From Bacteroidales bacterium UBA6346 (GTDB taxonomy: Bacteria > Bacteroidota > Bacteroidia > Bacteroidales > UBA932), in contig DJSA01000083.1 of the NCBI GenBank assembly GCA_002438905.1, forward strand, positions 8,595 through 30,377: a stretch of DNA of 21,783 nt, written 5' to 3'. The notes below the pieces were generated by a model. It had not been told where the DNA came from, did not search any database, and saw only the letters and a list, made by a program, of their open reading frames with translations. The number at the start of each line of letters is the position of its first letter. Positions within the stretch are counted from its first letter, which is position 1. A program made the translations under genes and the position numbers. Below, one piece after another: positions 7,784 to 18,600 of the stretch.

Positions 7784-10700
7784 ATGAAACTCAACAAGTT
7801 TATAATCATTTTTCTGGCCATCCTCCTTCCTGTCTCCCTTTGGGGACAGGCGGGGAAGGTAACCGTGAAAGGAACCGTGTCGGACAATTCCGGACCTCTC
7901 CCCGGAGCCACGATATATCAGGACGGGAATATGTCCAACGGAACGATGACCGGTCCTGACGGAAAATATTCGATTGTTGTCAGCTCCGACGCGACCCTTG
8001 TCGTTTCCTGCCTCGGCTATGCCGACATCAGGGAGAAGGTCTCGGGGAGAAGCCAGATTAACTTCACGATGAAGGAGTCTTATGAGACGCTGTCCGCGGC
8101 GGAGGTCGTGAGCGTGGGCTACGGTTCCGTGGCGAGGCGCGACCTCACGGGCTCGGTCAGCAAGGTCAACATGGACGACATCTCGAAATCGACTCCTATG
8201 AACTTCGACCAGGCTCTCGCCGGAAGGGTGGCCGGAGTCGTTGTCACCACGTCCGACGGCTCGGTGGGTTCGGAGGCCAACATCATCATCCGTGGAAACA
8301 ATTCCCTCACCCAGTCCTCCGCACCTCTCTATGTCATCGACGGATTCCCTACGGAAAGCTCGTTCGCAAGCTCTATCAGCCCTGCCGACATCGAGAGCAT
8401 CGATGTCCTCAAGGATGCCTCCGCTTCCGCGATTTACGGTGCCCGAGGAGCGAACGGAGTCATCATCATCACGACCAAGAAAGGCTCGCAGGGCAAGCCG
8501 ACGGTAAGTTTCTCCTCTTCTTGGACAGGCTCGAAAATAGCCAACAAGGTTGATTTGCTTAACGGGTATGAATATGTCCGCCTGGACGACGAGTACTATA
8601 TGAACAGGAGCTCTTCGCATACCTCATATTTTATGAACTATCTTGAGGACGGGACTCCTGACAGCCGGTATTTCTCGCTTGAAGACTACGCTTCCGTGCC
8701 ATATGTCGATTGGCAGGACTATGTCTATAGAAATGCCTTCAGCCAGAATTACAATGTCTCGCTCAGCGGCGGCAATGAAAAGACAGGAACCAACTACAAT
8801 GTCAGCTTCAGCGCCCTCGACCAGAACGGAATTCTCGTGGAAAGCAACTTCAACCGCTACTCGGGTAGCATCAAGATGAGCCAGAAAATCGGGGAGAAAG
8901 TCTCCGTTGACATCAGCGCCAGCTTCTCTCGCGCCAACACAAACGGCATCCAGCCGTCGAGCAGCGACTCCGGTTCAACTGCAAGTACCTATCTTCTCTA
9001 CTCTGTCTGGGGTTTCCGCCCGTTAAAGCCTTTGCGCTATGGGGAAATCGGCGAGTCTTTCATCAACCAGCTTGTCGATGAGGAGGTTTCCAACCCTAAC
9101 GACTTTCGTTTCAATCCTTTGGCAAACGTGAAGAACTCCTACAGGAAAGTCATCCGGGATTATCTCAACAGCAACATCGCCATCAATTACGACATAATCA
9201 AGGGACTGAGGCTCCGAGTGACCGGCGGCTACAATCAGGCGCGAACGAGAAATGAATCGTTCAATGACTCGCAGACTATGTCGGGACACCCGGCATCCCC
9301 ACTCGGAATGGGACCGAACGGGCAGATTCTCAACACTGACGTGATGAGCTGGCTGAATGAGAACACTCTCACCTACGACAAGATTTTCGGCATTGACCAT
9401 AACTTCCAGGCTCTCGTCGGATTCACCGTGCAGGGGGAGAATGCCCGCCATACTGGAGTCGCCGCCAATCATGTGCAGTCTGAACTTCTCGGAATCGAGG
9501 GCTTGAACACTGGCGAGTATCAGTCCGTGACTCCGTACCGAAGAGACTGGATTCTCCTTTCCGGACTTGCGAGAATCAACTACAACTATGCCCATAAGTA
9601 CTATGTAACGGCATCGGTCCGCGCCGACGGCTCCTCGAAGTTCCCTAAGGGCAACCGCTGGGGATTCTTCCCTTCCGGCTCTCTCGCATGGTCCTTCTCT
9701 AACGAGGACTGGGCGCAGAACAGCGGGTGGTTCAACACCGGAAAGCTCCGCGCCTCATGGGGAATGACGGGAAACAACAGGACGTCGTCTCCGTATGACT
9801 TCTACTCCCGTTTCGTGACCACTCCAGGCTTCAACAGCCTCGACTATGTCCGTGACGGAAAGACCGTGTCGGGGTACTACCGGGAGAATATGGAAAACCC
9901 TTATCTGGGATGGGAAACCACGGCGCAGACCAACATCGGTCTCGACCTCGCCTTCTTCCAGAGCCGTATCTCCCTGACGGCCGACATCTATCAGAAGGAC
10001 ACCTACGACCTGCTTCTTCAGGCCACCATGCCTGCCTCATCCGGTTATGAGAGCGCGATGATAAATGTCGGTTCCATCAGGAACAGGGGGCTTGAACTGT
10101 CGCTCACCGCAGTTCCTGTTCAGGCCAAGAATTTCACATGGACATCCACGCTGAACTTTGGTATGAACAACAACACGGTCACGGCTCTTGCCAACAATCA
10201 GACGACACTCATCTCCACGATATACTGGAACTCGCGCTACAGTTCCCAGAATCCGTATGTGACAAAGGTGGGGATGCCTACAGGCCTTATGTATGGCTAC
10301 CGTTATGTCGGAACTTACAAATATGATGAATTTACCAACGGAACTCTTCTGAAGGACGGCATCCCATATGTGGGAGTCAGGGAGAATATCCGTCCTGGAG
10401 ACCCGAAATATGAGGATGTCAACGGCGACGGCATCATCAATGATTCTGACCGTACCGTCATCGGTATCGGACAGCCGCTTCACACGGGCGGATGGAACAA
10501 CACCTTCAATTTCTATGGCTTCGACCTCAGCATCTTTATGAACTGGAGTTATGGCAACGACATTCTGAACGCCAACCGCCTGGTTTTCGAGTACTATGAC
10601 GGAACGCAGCTGAATCAGTTCGGCTCTATGCGCAATGCCTGGAGTCTTGAGCGCAACCCGGACAGCGATATTCCGAGGTCCGGCGCATCAGGAATGGAGT

Positions 10701-10969
10701 ATTATTCCTCAAGGGTTGTCGAAGACGGCTCTTTCCTGAGAATAAAGACGGTGACTCTCGGATACACGTTCCCGTCAAAATGGATGCAGAAGATTAAGGT
10801 ACAATCCCTGCGTGTCTATCTTACGGCGGACAACCTCTTCACTTTTACGAACTATTCGGGACCGGATCCTGAGGTTTCCACCAGAAACAGCGTCCTTACT
10901 CCGGGATTCGACTGGTCGGCATACCCGAGGGCCCGCTCTATAACCGGGGGAGTATCGTTCACTTTTTAA
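7784..10969 (+). CDS. SusC-like TonB-dependent outer-membrane glycan transporter
   Basis: 1061-residue TonB-linked outer-membrane receptor that imports oligosaccharides together with the SusD partner encoded next. The signal peptide is ~1-21 (FIIIFLAILLPVSLWGQ). A CarboxypepD_reg-like beta-sandwich (~25-95: VKGTVSDNSGPLPGATIYQ, GKYSI) precedes a TonB-box-like stretch (LSAAEVVSVGYGS). The plug domain (~115-225) has LAGRVAGVVV, IIIRGNNSL, PLYVIDGFP and SIDVLKDASASAIYGARGANGVIIITTKKG. A 22-strand-type barrel runs to the end and finishes in aromatic GGVSFTF. There is no N-terminal STN domain, so no sign of an anti-sigma/ECF signalling link. Length is normal for the family. The two paralogous enzyme/beta-helix cassettes come before it, whereas susC often leads its operon. 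Substrate unknown. Confidence 0.97.
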   Translation: MKLNKFIIIFLAILLPVSLWGQAGKVTVKGTVSDNSGPLPGATIYQDGNMSNGTMTGPDGKYSIVVSSDATLVVSCLGYADIREKVSGRSQINFTMKESYETLSAAEVVSVGYGSVARRDLTGSVSKVNMDDISKSTPMNFDQALAGRVAGVVVTTSDGSVGSEANIIIRGNNSLTQSSAPLYVIDGFPTESSFASSISPADIESIDVLKDASASAIYGARGANGVIIITTKKGSQGKPTVSFSSSWTGSKIANKVDLLNGYEYVRLDDEYYMNRSSSHTSYFMNYLEDGTPDSRYFSLEDYASVPYVDWQDYVYRNAFSQNYNVSLSGGNEKTGTNYNVSFSALDQNGILVESNFNRYSGSIKMSQKIGEKVSVDISASFSRANTNGIQPSSSDSGSTASTYLLYSVWGFRPLKPLRYGEIGESFINQLVDEEVSNPNDFRFNPLANVKNSYRKVIRDYLNSNIAINYDIIKGLRLRVTGGYNQARTRNESFNDSQTMSGHPASPLGMGPNGQILNTDVMSWLNENTLTYDKIFGIDHNFQALVGFTVQGENARHTGVAANHVQSELLGIEGLNTGEYQSVTPYRRDWILLSGLARINYNYAHKYYVTASVRADGSSKFPKGNRWGFFPSGSLAWSFSNEDWAQNSGWFNTGKLRASWGMTGNNRTSSPYDFYSRFVTTPGFNSLDYVRDGKTVSGYYRENMENPYLGWETTAQTNIGLDLAFFQSRISLTADIYQKDTYDLLLQATMPASSGYESAMINVGSIRNRGLELSLTAVPVQAKNFTWTSTLNFGMNNNTVTALANNQTTLISTIYWNSRYSSQNPYVTKVGMPTGLMYGYRYVGTYKYDEFTNGTLLKDGIPYVGVRENIRPGDPKYEDVNGDGIINDSDRTVIGIGQPLHTGGWNNTFNFYGFDLSIFMNWSYGNDILNANRLVFEYYDGTQLNQFGSMRNAWSLERNPDSDIPRSGASGMEYYSSRVVEDGSFLRIKTVTLGYTFPSKWMQKIKVQSLRVYLTADNLFTFTNYSGPDPEVSTRNSVLTPGFDWSAYPRARSITGGVSFTF

Positions 10970-10997
10970 ATGGGGTAATACTTAGTAATTATTTGAA

Positions 10998-12752
10998 ATG
11001 AAATCGTACAAAATATTATTTGCGGGTGTCGTGCTCGGCTTCTCTGCGTTTCTCGGAGGCTGCAACGCTTTGGACCGTGAGCCGCACATCATCACTGAGG
11101 ACCAGTTCTACACCTCGTCGGAGCATGCCCAGCTTGGACTGAACGCGGTGTATGGCGTGATGAACAGCTGGCAGCTCTACGGATGCACGCTTATTCTTGA
11201 CCTCGGGTACAACACTGACATTTCCATGTACCTTTCCACCACAAACTCTTCGATGTACGGGGCTTCGCTTGAACTTGACGCAAACTCCGCGTCGGTCTCT
11301 GACCCGTGGACATGGCTGTACAAGGGAATAGGAAATGCAAACGCTTTTCTTCAGAAGATTTCCGGCACCGAACTGGATCCGGACGGGTCTATGTGCGCTC
11401 AGGCAAGGTTCCTCCGTGCCTGGTATCACTTCGTGCTTGCCCAGAACTGGCTGGATGTGCCTCTGAAGACAACGGCCACGGAATCCTATAAGGATGTCAA
11501 GATTGCCCCGACACCTCAGCATGAGGTGATGAAGTGGGTGGTTTCGGAGATGGAGGAAGTTCTTCCGCTCATCACGGAACGCCTCGAACACGCGCCGTCC
11601 GACGTGACGCGGACCACGGTTCACGGAATCCTCGGCAGGATTTATCTCTATATGGCCGGTGAGGCCGTATCGGGGGTTACCGACGATGAGAGGCACAGTT
11701 ATTTCGAGAAGGCCGCCGAACATTGCAAGGCCGTTATTGACAGCGGACTGCATAGTCTCAATCCGGACTATTCCCAGATTTTCATAAACTATGTGGCGGA
11801 CAAATATGATACTGAGTACCACGAGTCAATGTGGGAGGCGGATTTCTACGGAGACCGCACATCGTCTATGTACTACGGAAACAGCCGCTGGGGAGAGCTC
11901 AACGGACTCAGATGTGCGTATGCGGACACGGATTGGTCTACTCACAAGGTGAATTGGGCAAACGGTCTGTTCGGCAACACCTATCGTCTGTGGGAACTCT
12001 TTATGGAAGAAGACCGCACGCCTTATGAGAGGGGACTTTCCGTAATCACCGACAAGCGTCAGGACTGGAGCATTCCGGGATTCAACTACGATGGCTCAAG
12101 GGACATTGCCTCCATGTATCCTTATGGAGGGGATCCATCTGACACAAGGAAACTGATTTCCGCTGTTGACCGCACTCCGTATTACAGTTCGATAAACCCT
12201 GCTGAGCAGAACACTAACCTCATCCCGACATACAATCCAGGCGGACGCCAAATCGGAAAGTTCCGCCGCGAGGTTCAGTATGAGGGGCTCAAGAATTTCA
12301 AGAGCATCTGGACCGGGATCAATGTGCCTCTGCTGCGCTACTCTGATGTCATTCTTATGTATGTCGAGGCTGTCAATGAACGCGACCACAGGCCTACCGA
12401 GGAACTTTATGACATGATTCTTCCTCTCCGTGAGAGAGCCGGAGTACAGACTCCTTCCTACTCGAAGTACGACACCTACGAGAAGTTTCAGCAGTTTGTC
12501 AGAAACGAGCGTGCCCGTGAGCTTTGCTTCGAGGGACTCCGCAAGCATGACCTCATACGCTGGGGCATTTATTATGAGTCTATGCTGGAAGTTCGCGACA
12601 TGGCCATGACCAATTCCAAATGGGCAAATTCCGGCTCTGCAAGGAATTTTATCACGCTTGTCGGCAGGATGAGCGAGAGGAACAACTATCTCCCTATACC
12701 GTCCATAGAACTTTCAGTGAACACGGAAATGAAACAGAACCCTCTATGGTAG
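10998..12752 (+). CDS. SusD/RagB-family glycan-binding surface lipoprotein
   Basis: 584-residue SusD-type lipoprotein, the lid that binds glycan over the SusC barrel. The signal peptide ends in lipobox LGGC (Cys22). The SusD-like N-terminus (LDREPHIITEDQFYTSSEHAQLGLNAVYGVM), the TPR-like core (ARFLRAWYHFVLAQNWLDVPL; VHGILGRIYLYMAGEAV) and the C-terminal RagB/SusD region (LLRYSDVILMYVEAVNE; FVRNERARELCFEGLRKHDLIRWG) are all present, as is the closing LPIPSIELSVN...QNPLW. It starts 28 nt after susC, the usual arrangement. Nothing is truncated or unusual. Confidence 0.97.
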   Translation: MKSYKILFAGVVLGFSAFLGGCNALDREPHIITEDQFYTSSEHAQLGLNAVYGVMNSWQLYGCTLILDLGYNTDISMYLSTTNSSMYGASLELDANSASVSDPWTWLYKGIGNANAFLQKISGTELDPDGSMCAQARFLRAWYHFVLAQNWLDVPLKTTATESYKDVKIAPTPQHEVMKWVVSEMEEVLPLITERLEHAPSDVTRTTVHGILGRIYLYMAGEAVSGVTDDERHSYFEKAAEHCKAVIDSGLHSLNPDYSQIFINYVADKYDTEYHESMWEADFYGDRTSSMYYGNSRWGELNGLRCAYADTDWSTHKVNWANGLFGNTYRLWELFMEEDRTPYERGLSVITDKRQDWSIPGFNYDGSRDIASMYPYGGDPSDTRKLISAVDRTPYYSSINPAEQNTNLIPTYNPGGRQIGKFRREVQYEGLKNFKSIWTGINVPLLRYSDVILMYVEAVNERDHRPTEELYDMILPLRERAGVQTPSYSKYDTYEKFQQFVRNERARELCFEGLRKHDLIRWGIYYESMLEVRDMAMTNSKWANSGSARNFITLVGRMSERNNYLPIPSIELSVNTEMKQNPLW

Positions 12753-12774
12753 GGGTACATAAATAAAAGACACA

Positions 12775-13851
12775 ATGAGAAAGAACATTTATATTTCGGC
12801 ATTTGTGGCCATGACGGCTCTTCTGGTCTCATGCCAGCAGCAGAACATTTCGCTTCCTGTCGATTTCGACGTCAGGCTTGACGGGGACAATGTCTATAGG
12901 CCGGGGGAGATTGTCCGTTTCCGTTTCGACGGGGACGCTGACTACATCACATTCTACAGCGGTGAGGTAGGACATGAATTCGACAAGAAGGACAGGACAT
13001 CCATCCCTGTGGAGGACATAAAAAAATTGTCTTTGGACATGAAATTCCAGCCGTTGTGGGGAATAGGCGCGTCGAACCCGAAGTCAGAATACGGATTCAG
13101 AGTCTATCTTTCAAAGGAATTCAAGGGATTCTCAAGCGAGGACGGTTATGAACAGCGAAAGGAAATTCTGAAAATGAAGGAAGATGGGCAATTCCCTCTT
13201 ACTGGAGAGGAACTGGACAAACCGTGGAAGCAGGTATGGAATGACCTCGACTGCGAATCTATACTCAATGAATGGAAATACGGCTACAGCACTGACCTTG
13301 CCGACTATGCCGACAATTTCTGCATAGCCTTCCATTGGAAGCCGTGGACGATTAACTGGCAGCGAAATCAGAGAACCTATCATGTTCAGGGGGACATTAC
13401 CATGGAATATGGAGAGGCCGAGCGGAGACTGACGTCTTTCACGGAGATTCCGTTCACTGTAGTGACCATGAACGAGGAGGATCCTCCTCACCTCGGGGTT
13501 AATCCGAAGATGAGGGGCGACACGACTTCTATCGGAACAGTCAATTTCGGAAAGCCTAATTGGGACATCAACTTTGAGGGGGCGGCGAATAATTACCCCG
13601 GACTCAACTGGGAGCTGGACGTGTGGTGCATCTCTGAACCGATGCCTCTCAATTCCGTGTCCAAGGACAAGGGCGTGCAGATAAAGAGCCTTCTCAGCCC
13701 GATTCTCACCTACGATCATGTCTATGACAAGCCGGGTACCTACAAGGCTGTGTTCTATGGCGTGAACGACAACTATCAGGGGCGGAAGACCGCAGTTAAG
13801 GAAATTACCGTAATTGTGGTCGATGACAAGCCTTTCTCTGAAGGGGAGTGA
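12775..13851 (+). CDS. DUF5017-type surface lipoprotein (SusE-position glycan-binding candidate)
   Basis: 358-residue lipoprotein with lipobox LVSC (Cys20). The N-terminal region, VDFDVRLDGDNVYRPGEIVRFRFDGDADYITFYSGEVGHEF, is characteristic of DUF5017, a beta-sandwich family usually encoded straight after SusD and thought to be an accessory glycan-binding protein. A PKD-like strand set closes the protein (YDHVYDKPGTYKAVFYGVN...KEITVIVV). No catalytic motif is seen. It starts 22 nt after susD, and its TGA overlaps the next gene's ATG by one base (TGATG), which suggests translational coupling to the GH20 enzyme. The binding role comes from gene position and family, not from residues visible here. 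Confidence 0.8.
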   Translation: MRKNIYISAFVAMTALLVSCQQQNISLPVDFDVRLDGDNVYRPGEIVRFRFDGDADYITFYSGEVGHEFDKKDRTSIPVEDIKKLSLDMKFQPLWGIGASNPKSEYGFRVYLSKEFKGFSSEDGYEQRKEILKMKEDGQFPLTGEELDKPWKQVWNDLDCESILNEWKYGYSTDLADYADNFCIAFHWKPWTINWQRNQRTYHVQGDITMEYGEAERRLTSFTEIPFTVVTMNEEDPPHLGVNPKMRGDTTSIGTVNFGKPNWDINFEGAANNYPGLNWELDVWCISEPMPLNSVSKDKGVQIKSLLSPILTYDHVYDKPGTYKAVFYGVNDNYQGRKTAVKEITVIVVDDKPFSEGE

Positions 13852-15593
13852 TGACGGCAAACCGAATGGGAATGAGAAATTGCGAAAGAAAACTGATATT
13901 GGCGACACTGACGGCACTTCTGCTGTCAGTGCCGTCTTTTGCCGGGGATGGGTCGCGGGGGACCCTGCCGCTTGTTCCTTATCCCCGGAGTGTTGAAATT
14001 CACCGGGGAACCTTTGATGCGGAGGGTGCGGAGGTCGTGTGCCTCTCGCTCACTCCAAAGGAGACTGCGGCGGTTGAGGGCTTTGCGGAGAACCTTTCGG
14101 CCATTTCCGCGAAGCGCGGACGGGGCAGAATCGTGTTCGACCGGGACACGACGCTTGCCGACGAGGCGTACAGGATTGTCGTAGGACGGCGTTCCGTCGA
14201 GGTGTTCTCGTCCTCATATTCAGGAACTTTCTACGCCATCCGGACCCTTCAGCAGCTTCTTCCCACGGGAATCTATGGCCCGGGGATAATGAAGGCGCTG
14301 TCGCCGGAGGGTGAGAAGAGACATTTCGCTCCCGGGTCGGAGCACGCGGCTGTGAAGGACGCCGCCCTTGTGTGCTGCGGAGAGGGCGAATACGGGGACT
14401 TTAAGATTCCGTGCATGGAGATTGAGGATTCGCCCCGCTTTGCCTACCGTGGGGCGGGACTTGACTGCTCGCGGCATTTCTTCACCGTGGAGAGCGTCAA
14501 GAATTTCCTCCGCGTGATGTCGTTCTACAAGATGAACCGTTTTCACTGGCATCTGACCAACGATGCCGGGTGGCGTGCGGAAATCAAAAAATACCCACGA
14601 CTCACTGCCGATGGCGCTTTCAGGAACGGCATAATGACCTCTCATGTGAAGGGGCTCTACCGGGGCGGCCAGTACGGCGGCTACTACACGCAGGAGCAGA
14701 TGCGCGAGATTGTGCGCTATGCCGACTCCCTCGCGATTACCGTGGTGCCTGAGGTCTGCCTCCCGTCTCACATAGAATCGGCGCTGGTCGCCTATCCCGA
14801 GCTCGGCTGCACCGGAGGCCCCTATCAGCTGCGCAACAAAATCGGGGTCTATCCTGAGATTCTCTGTGCCGGCAAGGAGACGACCTACGAGTTCATCGAC
14901 GATGTGCTTGGGGAGCTCTGCGAAATTTTCCCCGGCGAATATTTCCACATCGGAGGGGACGAATGCCTCAAGACCAGATGGGAGGAATGTCCTCGCTGTC
15001 AGGCGAAAATCCGGGAGCTCGGACTTGAGGACAGCGGAGAATGGAAGGCGGAGAACTACCTTCAGAACTACTTGACCCACAGGGTGCAGGAGATGCTTGC
15101 AAAACGCGGGAAGAAGCTCATAGGCTGGGACGAAATCATCGAGGGAGACCTCGGTCCCGGGGCGACTGTCATGTCGTGGCGCGGCACAAAGGGAGGGGTC
15201 AAGGCCGTGTCAAAGGGCATGGAGGTGGTCATGGCTCCGACCGATCACTGCTATCTCGACTACATCCAGTCCGACTTTCCCGACATCGAGCCGCCGTCCA
15301 TCGGCTACTGGCTTCCGTTCGAGAATGCCTACGACTTCGACCCGACGGAGGGGATAGCCCCTGAACGGCAGTCCCTTGTCAAGGGTGTGGAGTGCGAGCT
15401 CTGGACGGAGTTCATAGTGACTGAGAACCATCTGCACTACATGATGCTTCCGCGCCTTCTCGCGGTTAGCGAGGTGCAGTGGTGCGCTCCGGAGTCCCGG
15501 GATATTGAAAGGATACGCGATGCCGTCCTTTCCACACATTTCCCTCTGCTCCGCAGTCAGGGGTATGTGTATTGCATGGCGATTGAAAGATAG
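13851..15593 (+). CDS. GH20 beta-N-acetylhexosaminidase, exported
   Basis: 580-residue retaining exo-hexosaminidase that releases terminal beta-GlcNAc/GalNAc by substrate-assisted catalysis. I prefer the ATG at 13851, coupled to the preceding stop and just after AAGGGGAG, over the GTG at 13848; ATGs at 13866 and 13872 are alternatives. The signal peptide (LILATLTALLLSVPSFAG) has no lipobox, so the enzyme is probably periplasmic. An N-terminal GH20b domain (~40-150, LPLVPYPRSVEI, YSGTFYAIRTLQQLLP) precedes the TIM barrel: RGAGLDCSRHFF, FHWHLTNDAGWR, then HIGGDEC with catalytic D370-E371, GWDEI, MSWRG, YLDYIQ and LWTEF. The motif is LTND where LTDD is usual, but the D-E pair is intact. Length fits the family. 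Possible substrates include GlcNAc- or sulfo-GlcNAc-capped chains; not decidable here. Confidence 0.95.
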   Translation: MTANRMGMRNCERKLILATLTALLLSVPSFAGDGSRGTLPLVPYPRSVEIHRGTFDAEGAEVVCLSLTPKETAAVEGFAENLSAISAKRGRGRIVFDRDTTLADEAYRIVVGRRSVEVFSSSYSGTFYAIRTLQQLLPTGIYGPGIMKALSPEGEKRHFAPGSEHAAVKDAALVCCGEGEYGDFKIPCMEIEDSPRFAYRGAGLDCSRHFFTVESVKNFLRVMSFYKMNRFHWHLTNDAGWRAEIKKYPRLTADGAFRNGIMTSHVKGLYRGGQYGGYYTQEQMREIVRYADSLAITVVPEVCLPSHIESALVAYPELGCTGGPYQLRNKIGVYPEILCAGKETTYEFIDDVLGELCEIFPGEYFHIGGDECLKTRWEECPRCQAKIRELGLEDSGEWKAENYLQNYLTHRVQEMLAKRGKKLIGWDEIIEGDLGPGATVMSWRGTKGGVKAVSKGMEVVMAPTDHCYLDYIQSDFPDIEPPSIGYWLPFENAYDFDPTEGIAPERQSLVKGVECELWTEFIVTENHLHYMMLPRLLAVSEVQWCAPESRDIERIRDAVLSTHFPLLRSQGYVYCMAIER

Positions 15594-15612
15594 TGTTTTA
15601 TTGTGTAATTTC

Positions 15613-18600
15613 ATGTTTATGATGCGGCGGATAGTGACATTTGCGGTGACGCTGGCGGCAATGACATTGCCGGTGACATTGCCTGCGGAGGACGGTTTCG
15701 ACTGGAGGGGCTTCCTCGGACAGTACGATATGCTGTGGGACAACAACATCACGGCGGATCCCGTGTTCCCGGAGGGCGTGCAGGCACGTCGGCACTGGGG
15801 ACGTTCGGACGGCTACTATGCAGGTGCGCTGATGGGCAACGGCCTGCTGGGAACCAATCTTTACAAGCTGACCGACGGGGTCTATCGCCTGAACATGGGC
15901 CGGAGCGACGTCACCGAGCCACGCTCGCCGTTCAGCACCTACAACTCCGCACGCCTTCCGATAGGCTACTTCACATTTTCTACCGTCGGGCAGGTGCAGG
16001 ACGAGAAGATGCGCCTGTCGCTCTACGACGCGACGACATCAGGCACTCTGAAGACCACGGCCGGCGAACTCGACTTCAAGACTTATGTGCACTCCACGAG
16101 GGAGTGTGTCGTCTTCGAGACTCACTCCGAGGGTGGCGAGACCGCATGGAAGCTCGACTTCGTTCCGCAGAAGGCCGTGAGCCCGAGATATGTCTTCAAT
16201 TCATCGACCGCCCCTAAGGGATATGTCAATTCGGAGGGGAAGTCCAACCCGGACTCATATTTCCGGAAAGACGGAGACATAAGCATGAGCATCCAGCCCC
16301 TCGCGACGGACACGACTTTCACGAACATTGCCCGGTGGTACGTCGTCGCTTGGAAGACCGTTTCCGACGGAGCGGACAGCAGGACGATAGCGACGGTTTC
16401 TCAGGCTTCTTCTCTTGAAACTGCCGTCGGCGATGCCAAGTCCGTCATCCGCAAGGCATTCTCTACTGAGTCCGGCAGACTTGAGGAAGAGCACACTCGC
16501 TGGTGGCACGAGTTCTATGAAAAGGCCGCGTTCCTGACCTTTCCCGACAAGGGCATCGAGCGCTTTTGGTGGATGCAATACTACAAGTTCGCCTCCACCG
16601 CGCGTCCCGGCAAGCCCGTAGTGGATTTGCAGGGAGTATGGCCTACCTGCGACACCCCGTGGCCGGCAATCTGGATGAACCTCAACATCCAGCTCACCTA
16701 CAGCTGGCTCACCAAGGCTAATCTCGGTTTTCTCGAACAGCCTCTCTGGGACGCCTTCTGGAAGAACCGCGACAATCTCACGCGGAATGTGACCGACATC
16801 CCCGGACAGGAGGACTGGACGGAGTGCCGCGTGATGCCGAGGGCTTCGGGCTATGATATGCACGCCCCTCTCAACCCCGCGCTCGTGCAGCGCAACCAGT
16901 ACGAGGTGGGCAACCTCACGTGGACGCTATTCTATTACTGGCAGATGTGCGAGGCCTACGGCGATGACCGTCAGATGACAGAAAGGCTATTCCCTCTGCT
17001 CAAGTCCGCGATTAACATTTTCTTCCGCATCCGTACGGTGAATCCCGACGGGACATATTCCCTGCCTTCCACGGCGTCGCCGGAGTACGGAGAGGGGGAA
17101 CTCGGGGAGATCGGGACCAACGCAAACTACGACCTTGCGAATCTTCGTTGGGGCCTCTCGACGCTCATCGGGATTGACGAAAAATATGGTCTTAACGACC
17201 CTATGCTCCCTCAGTGGAAGGACTTTCTCGCGAAGATGCCGTCCTTCCGCTATGATGAAAGCACAGGCTTCAAGGTCAGCGACAAGTTTGAGTTCCTTGA
17301 CACGACCCACCGTCACTGGTCGCACCTGTTCATGATTTATCCCTACCATCTCCTCGACTGGGACAACCCCGGCGATGCGGCACGGATGAACCTTTCACTT
17401 GACAGGTGGCAGGGCAACACGGGTTATTCCCTCACCGGAAAGGCAGCCATGCTCGCCTCTCGTGGGAACGGAGACGCCGCCCTCGCGTGCCTGAAGCGGT
17501 TCTTTGCCGGCTGGGTGCGCCCGAACACGCTCTACAACGAGTCCGGCCCGGTCATCGAGACCCCGTTCTCGGCGATGTGCTCGCTGGAGGAACTGTATAT
17601 GCAGGACTGGGGCGACCGCATACGCATTTTCAACGGCTGCCCGTCATCGTGGGCCGATGTCTCTTTCCGGAATCTGCGCGCACGCGGGGCGTTTCTGATT
17701 TCCGCCGTGCGCAAGGGCGGAAACACCGCTTCTGTCAGCGTCCTCAGCGAGAAGGGCGGAATCTGCCGTATTCAGAGCGGAATCCCTGAGATGATGCTGA
17801 TTGTCACTGGTGAGAACGGGCATGTCCCACAGTGGAAGGCGCTCGGAGGAGGCGTGGTTGAGATTTACATGAAGAAGGGCGAGACGGTGACGCTGAGCCG
17901 GAGGCTGCTCTCCTACGACGTGAACTACGACGAGAGCAAGGTCCCGGAATATGTGCTTCCCGACCCTCTCGTGAGGGGAAACGGCCGCCGCGTGAAGTCG
18001 GTGCGGGACTGGGAGCGGAAGAGGCGTCCGGAGATTATGGACGTGCTGCGGCGGGAGATGTACGGATATGAGCCGGAGCGGCCTGCCGGACTGCATTTCA
18101 AGGTCCTGGAAGAGAGCCGTGACGCTTTCGGAGGCAAGGCTACAAGACGTCAGGTCGCGGTCTTTTTCACGGAGGACGAGAGCCGGTTCATGACCCTGCT
18201 GATATATGTTCCTAACGGCGTGGAGGGGCCTGTTCCGGCGTTTATGGGGATGAATTTCAGAGGAAACTATGCCACCACGACGGACCCGGACGTCCTGATG
18301 CCGACGGAAGGGCAGATTGCGGACTACGGCGCGTGGTATCAGCCGGTAGGGCGTGGAGACTGGGGGCGGAGATGGCCTTATGAATATGTGCTTTCGAGGG
18401 GATATGCCGTCGTGACGATGTTCTGTGGCGACGCCGACCCGGACTGGAACGACGGGTTCCGCAACGGAGTCCACGGACTCATTGATGGAGATAAACCCCG
18501 CAAGGCTGACTCCTGGGGCACGGTTTCGGCCTGGGCATGGGGACTTTCCCGGGCGCTTGACTATCTTGAGACCGACTCCTCTATCGACGCTTCGAGGGTG

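Noticed and set aside
7658..8620. Minus-strand ORF of 320 codons opposite the susC start
   Set aside because: It overlaps the conserved SusC plug domain in antisense and spans the end of the preceding gene. Composition shadow only.
15505..15612. Upstream in-frame start for the GH95-CE15 gene
   Set aside because: It lies inside the end of the GH20 gene and would bury the signal peptide behind 36 residues with no export character. ATG 15613 gives a normal leader.
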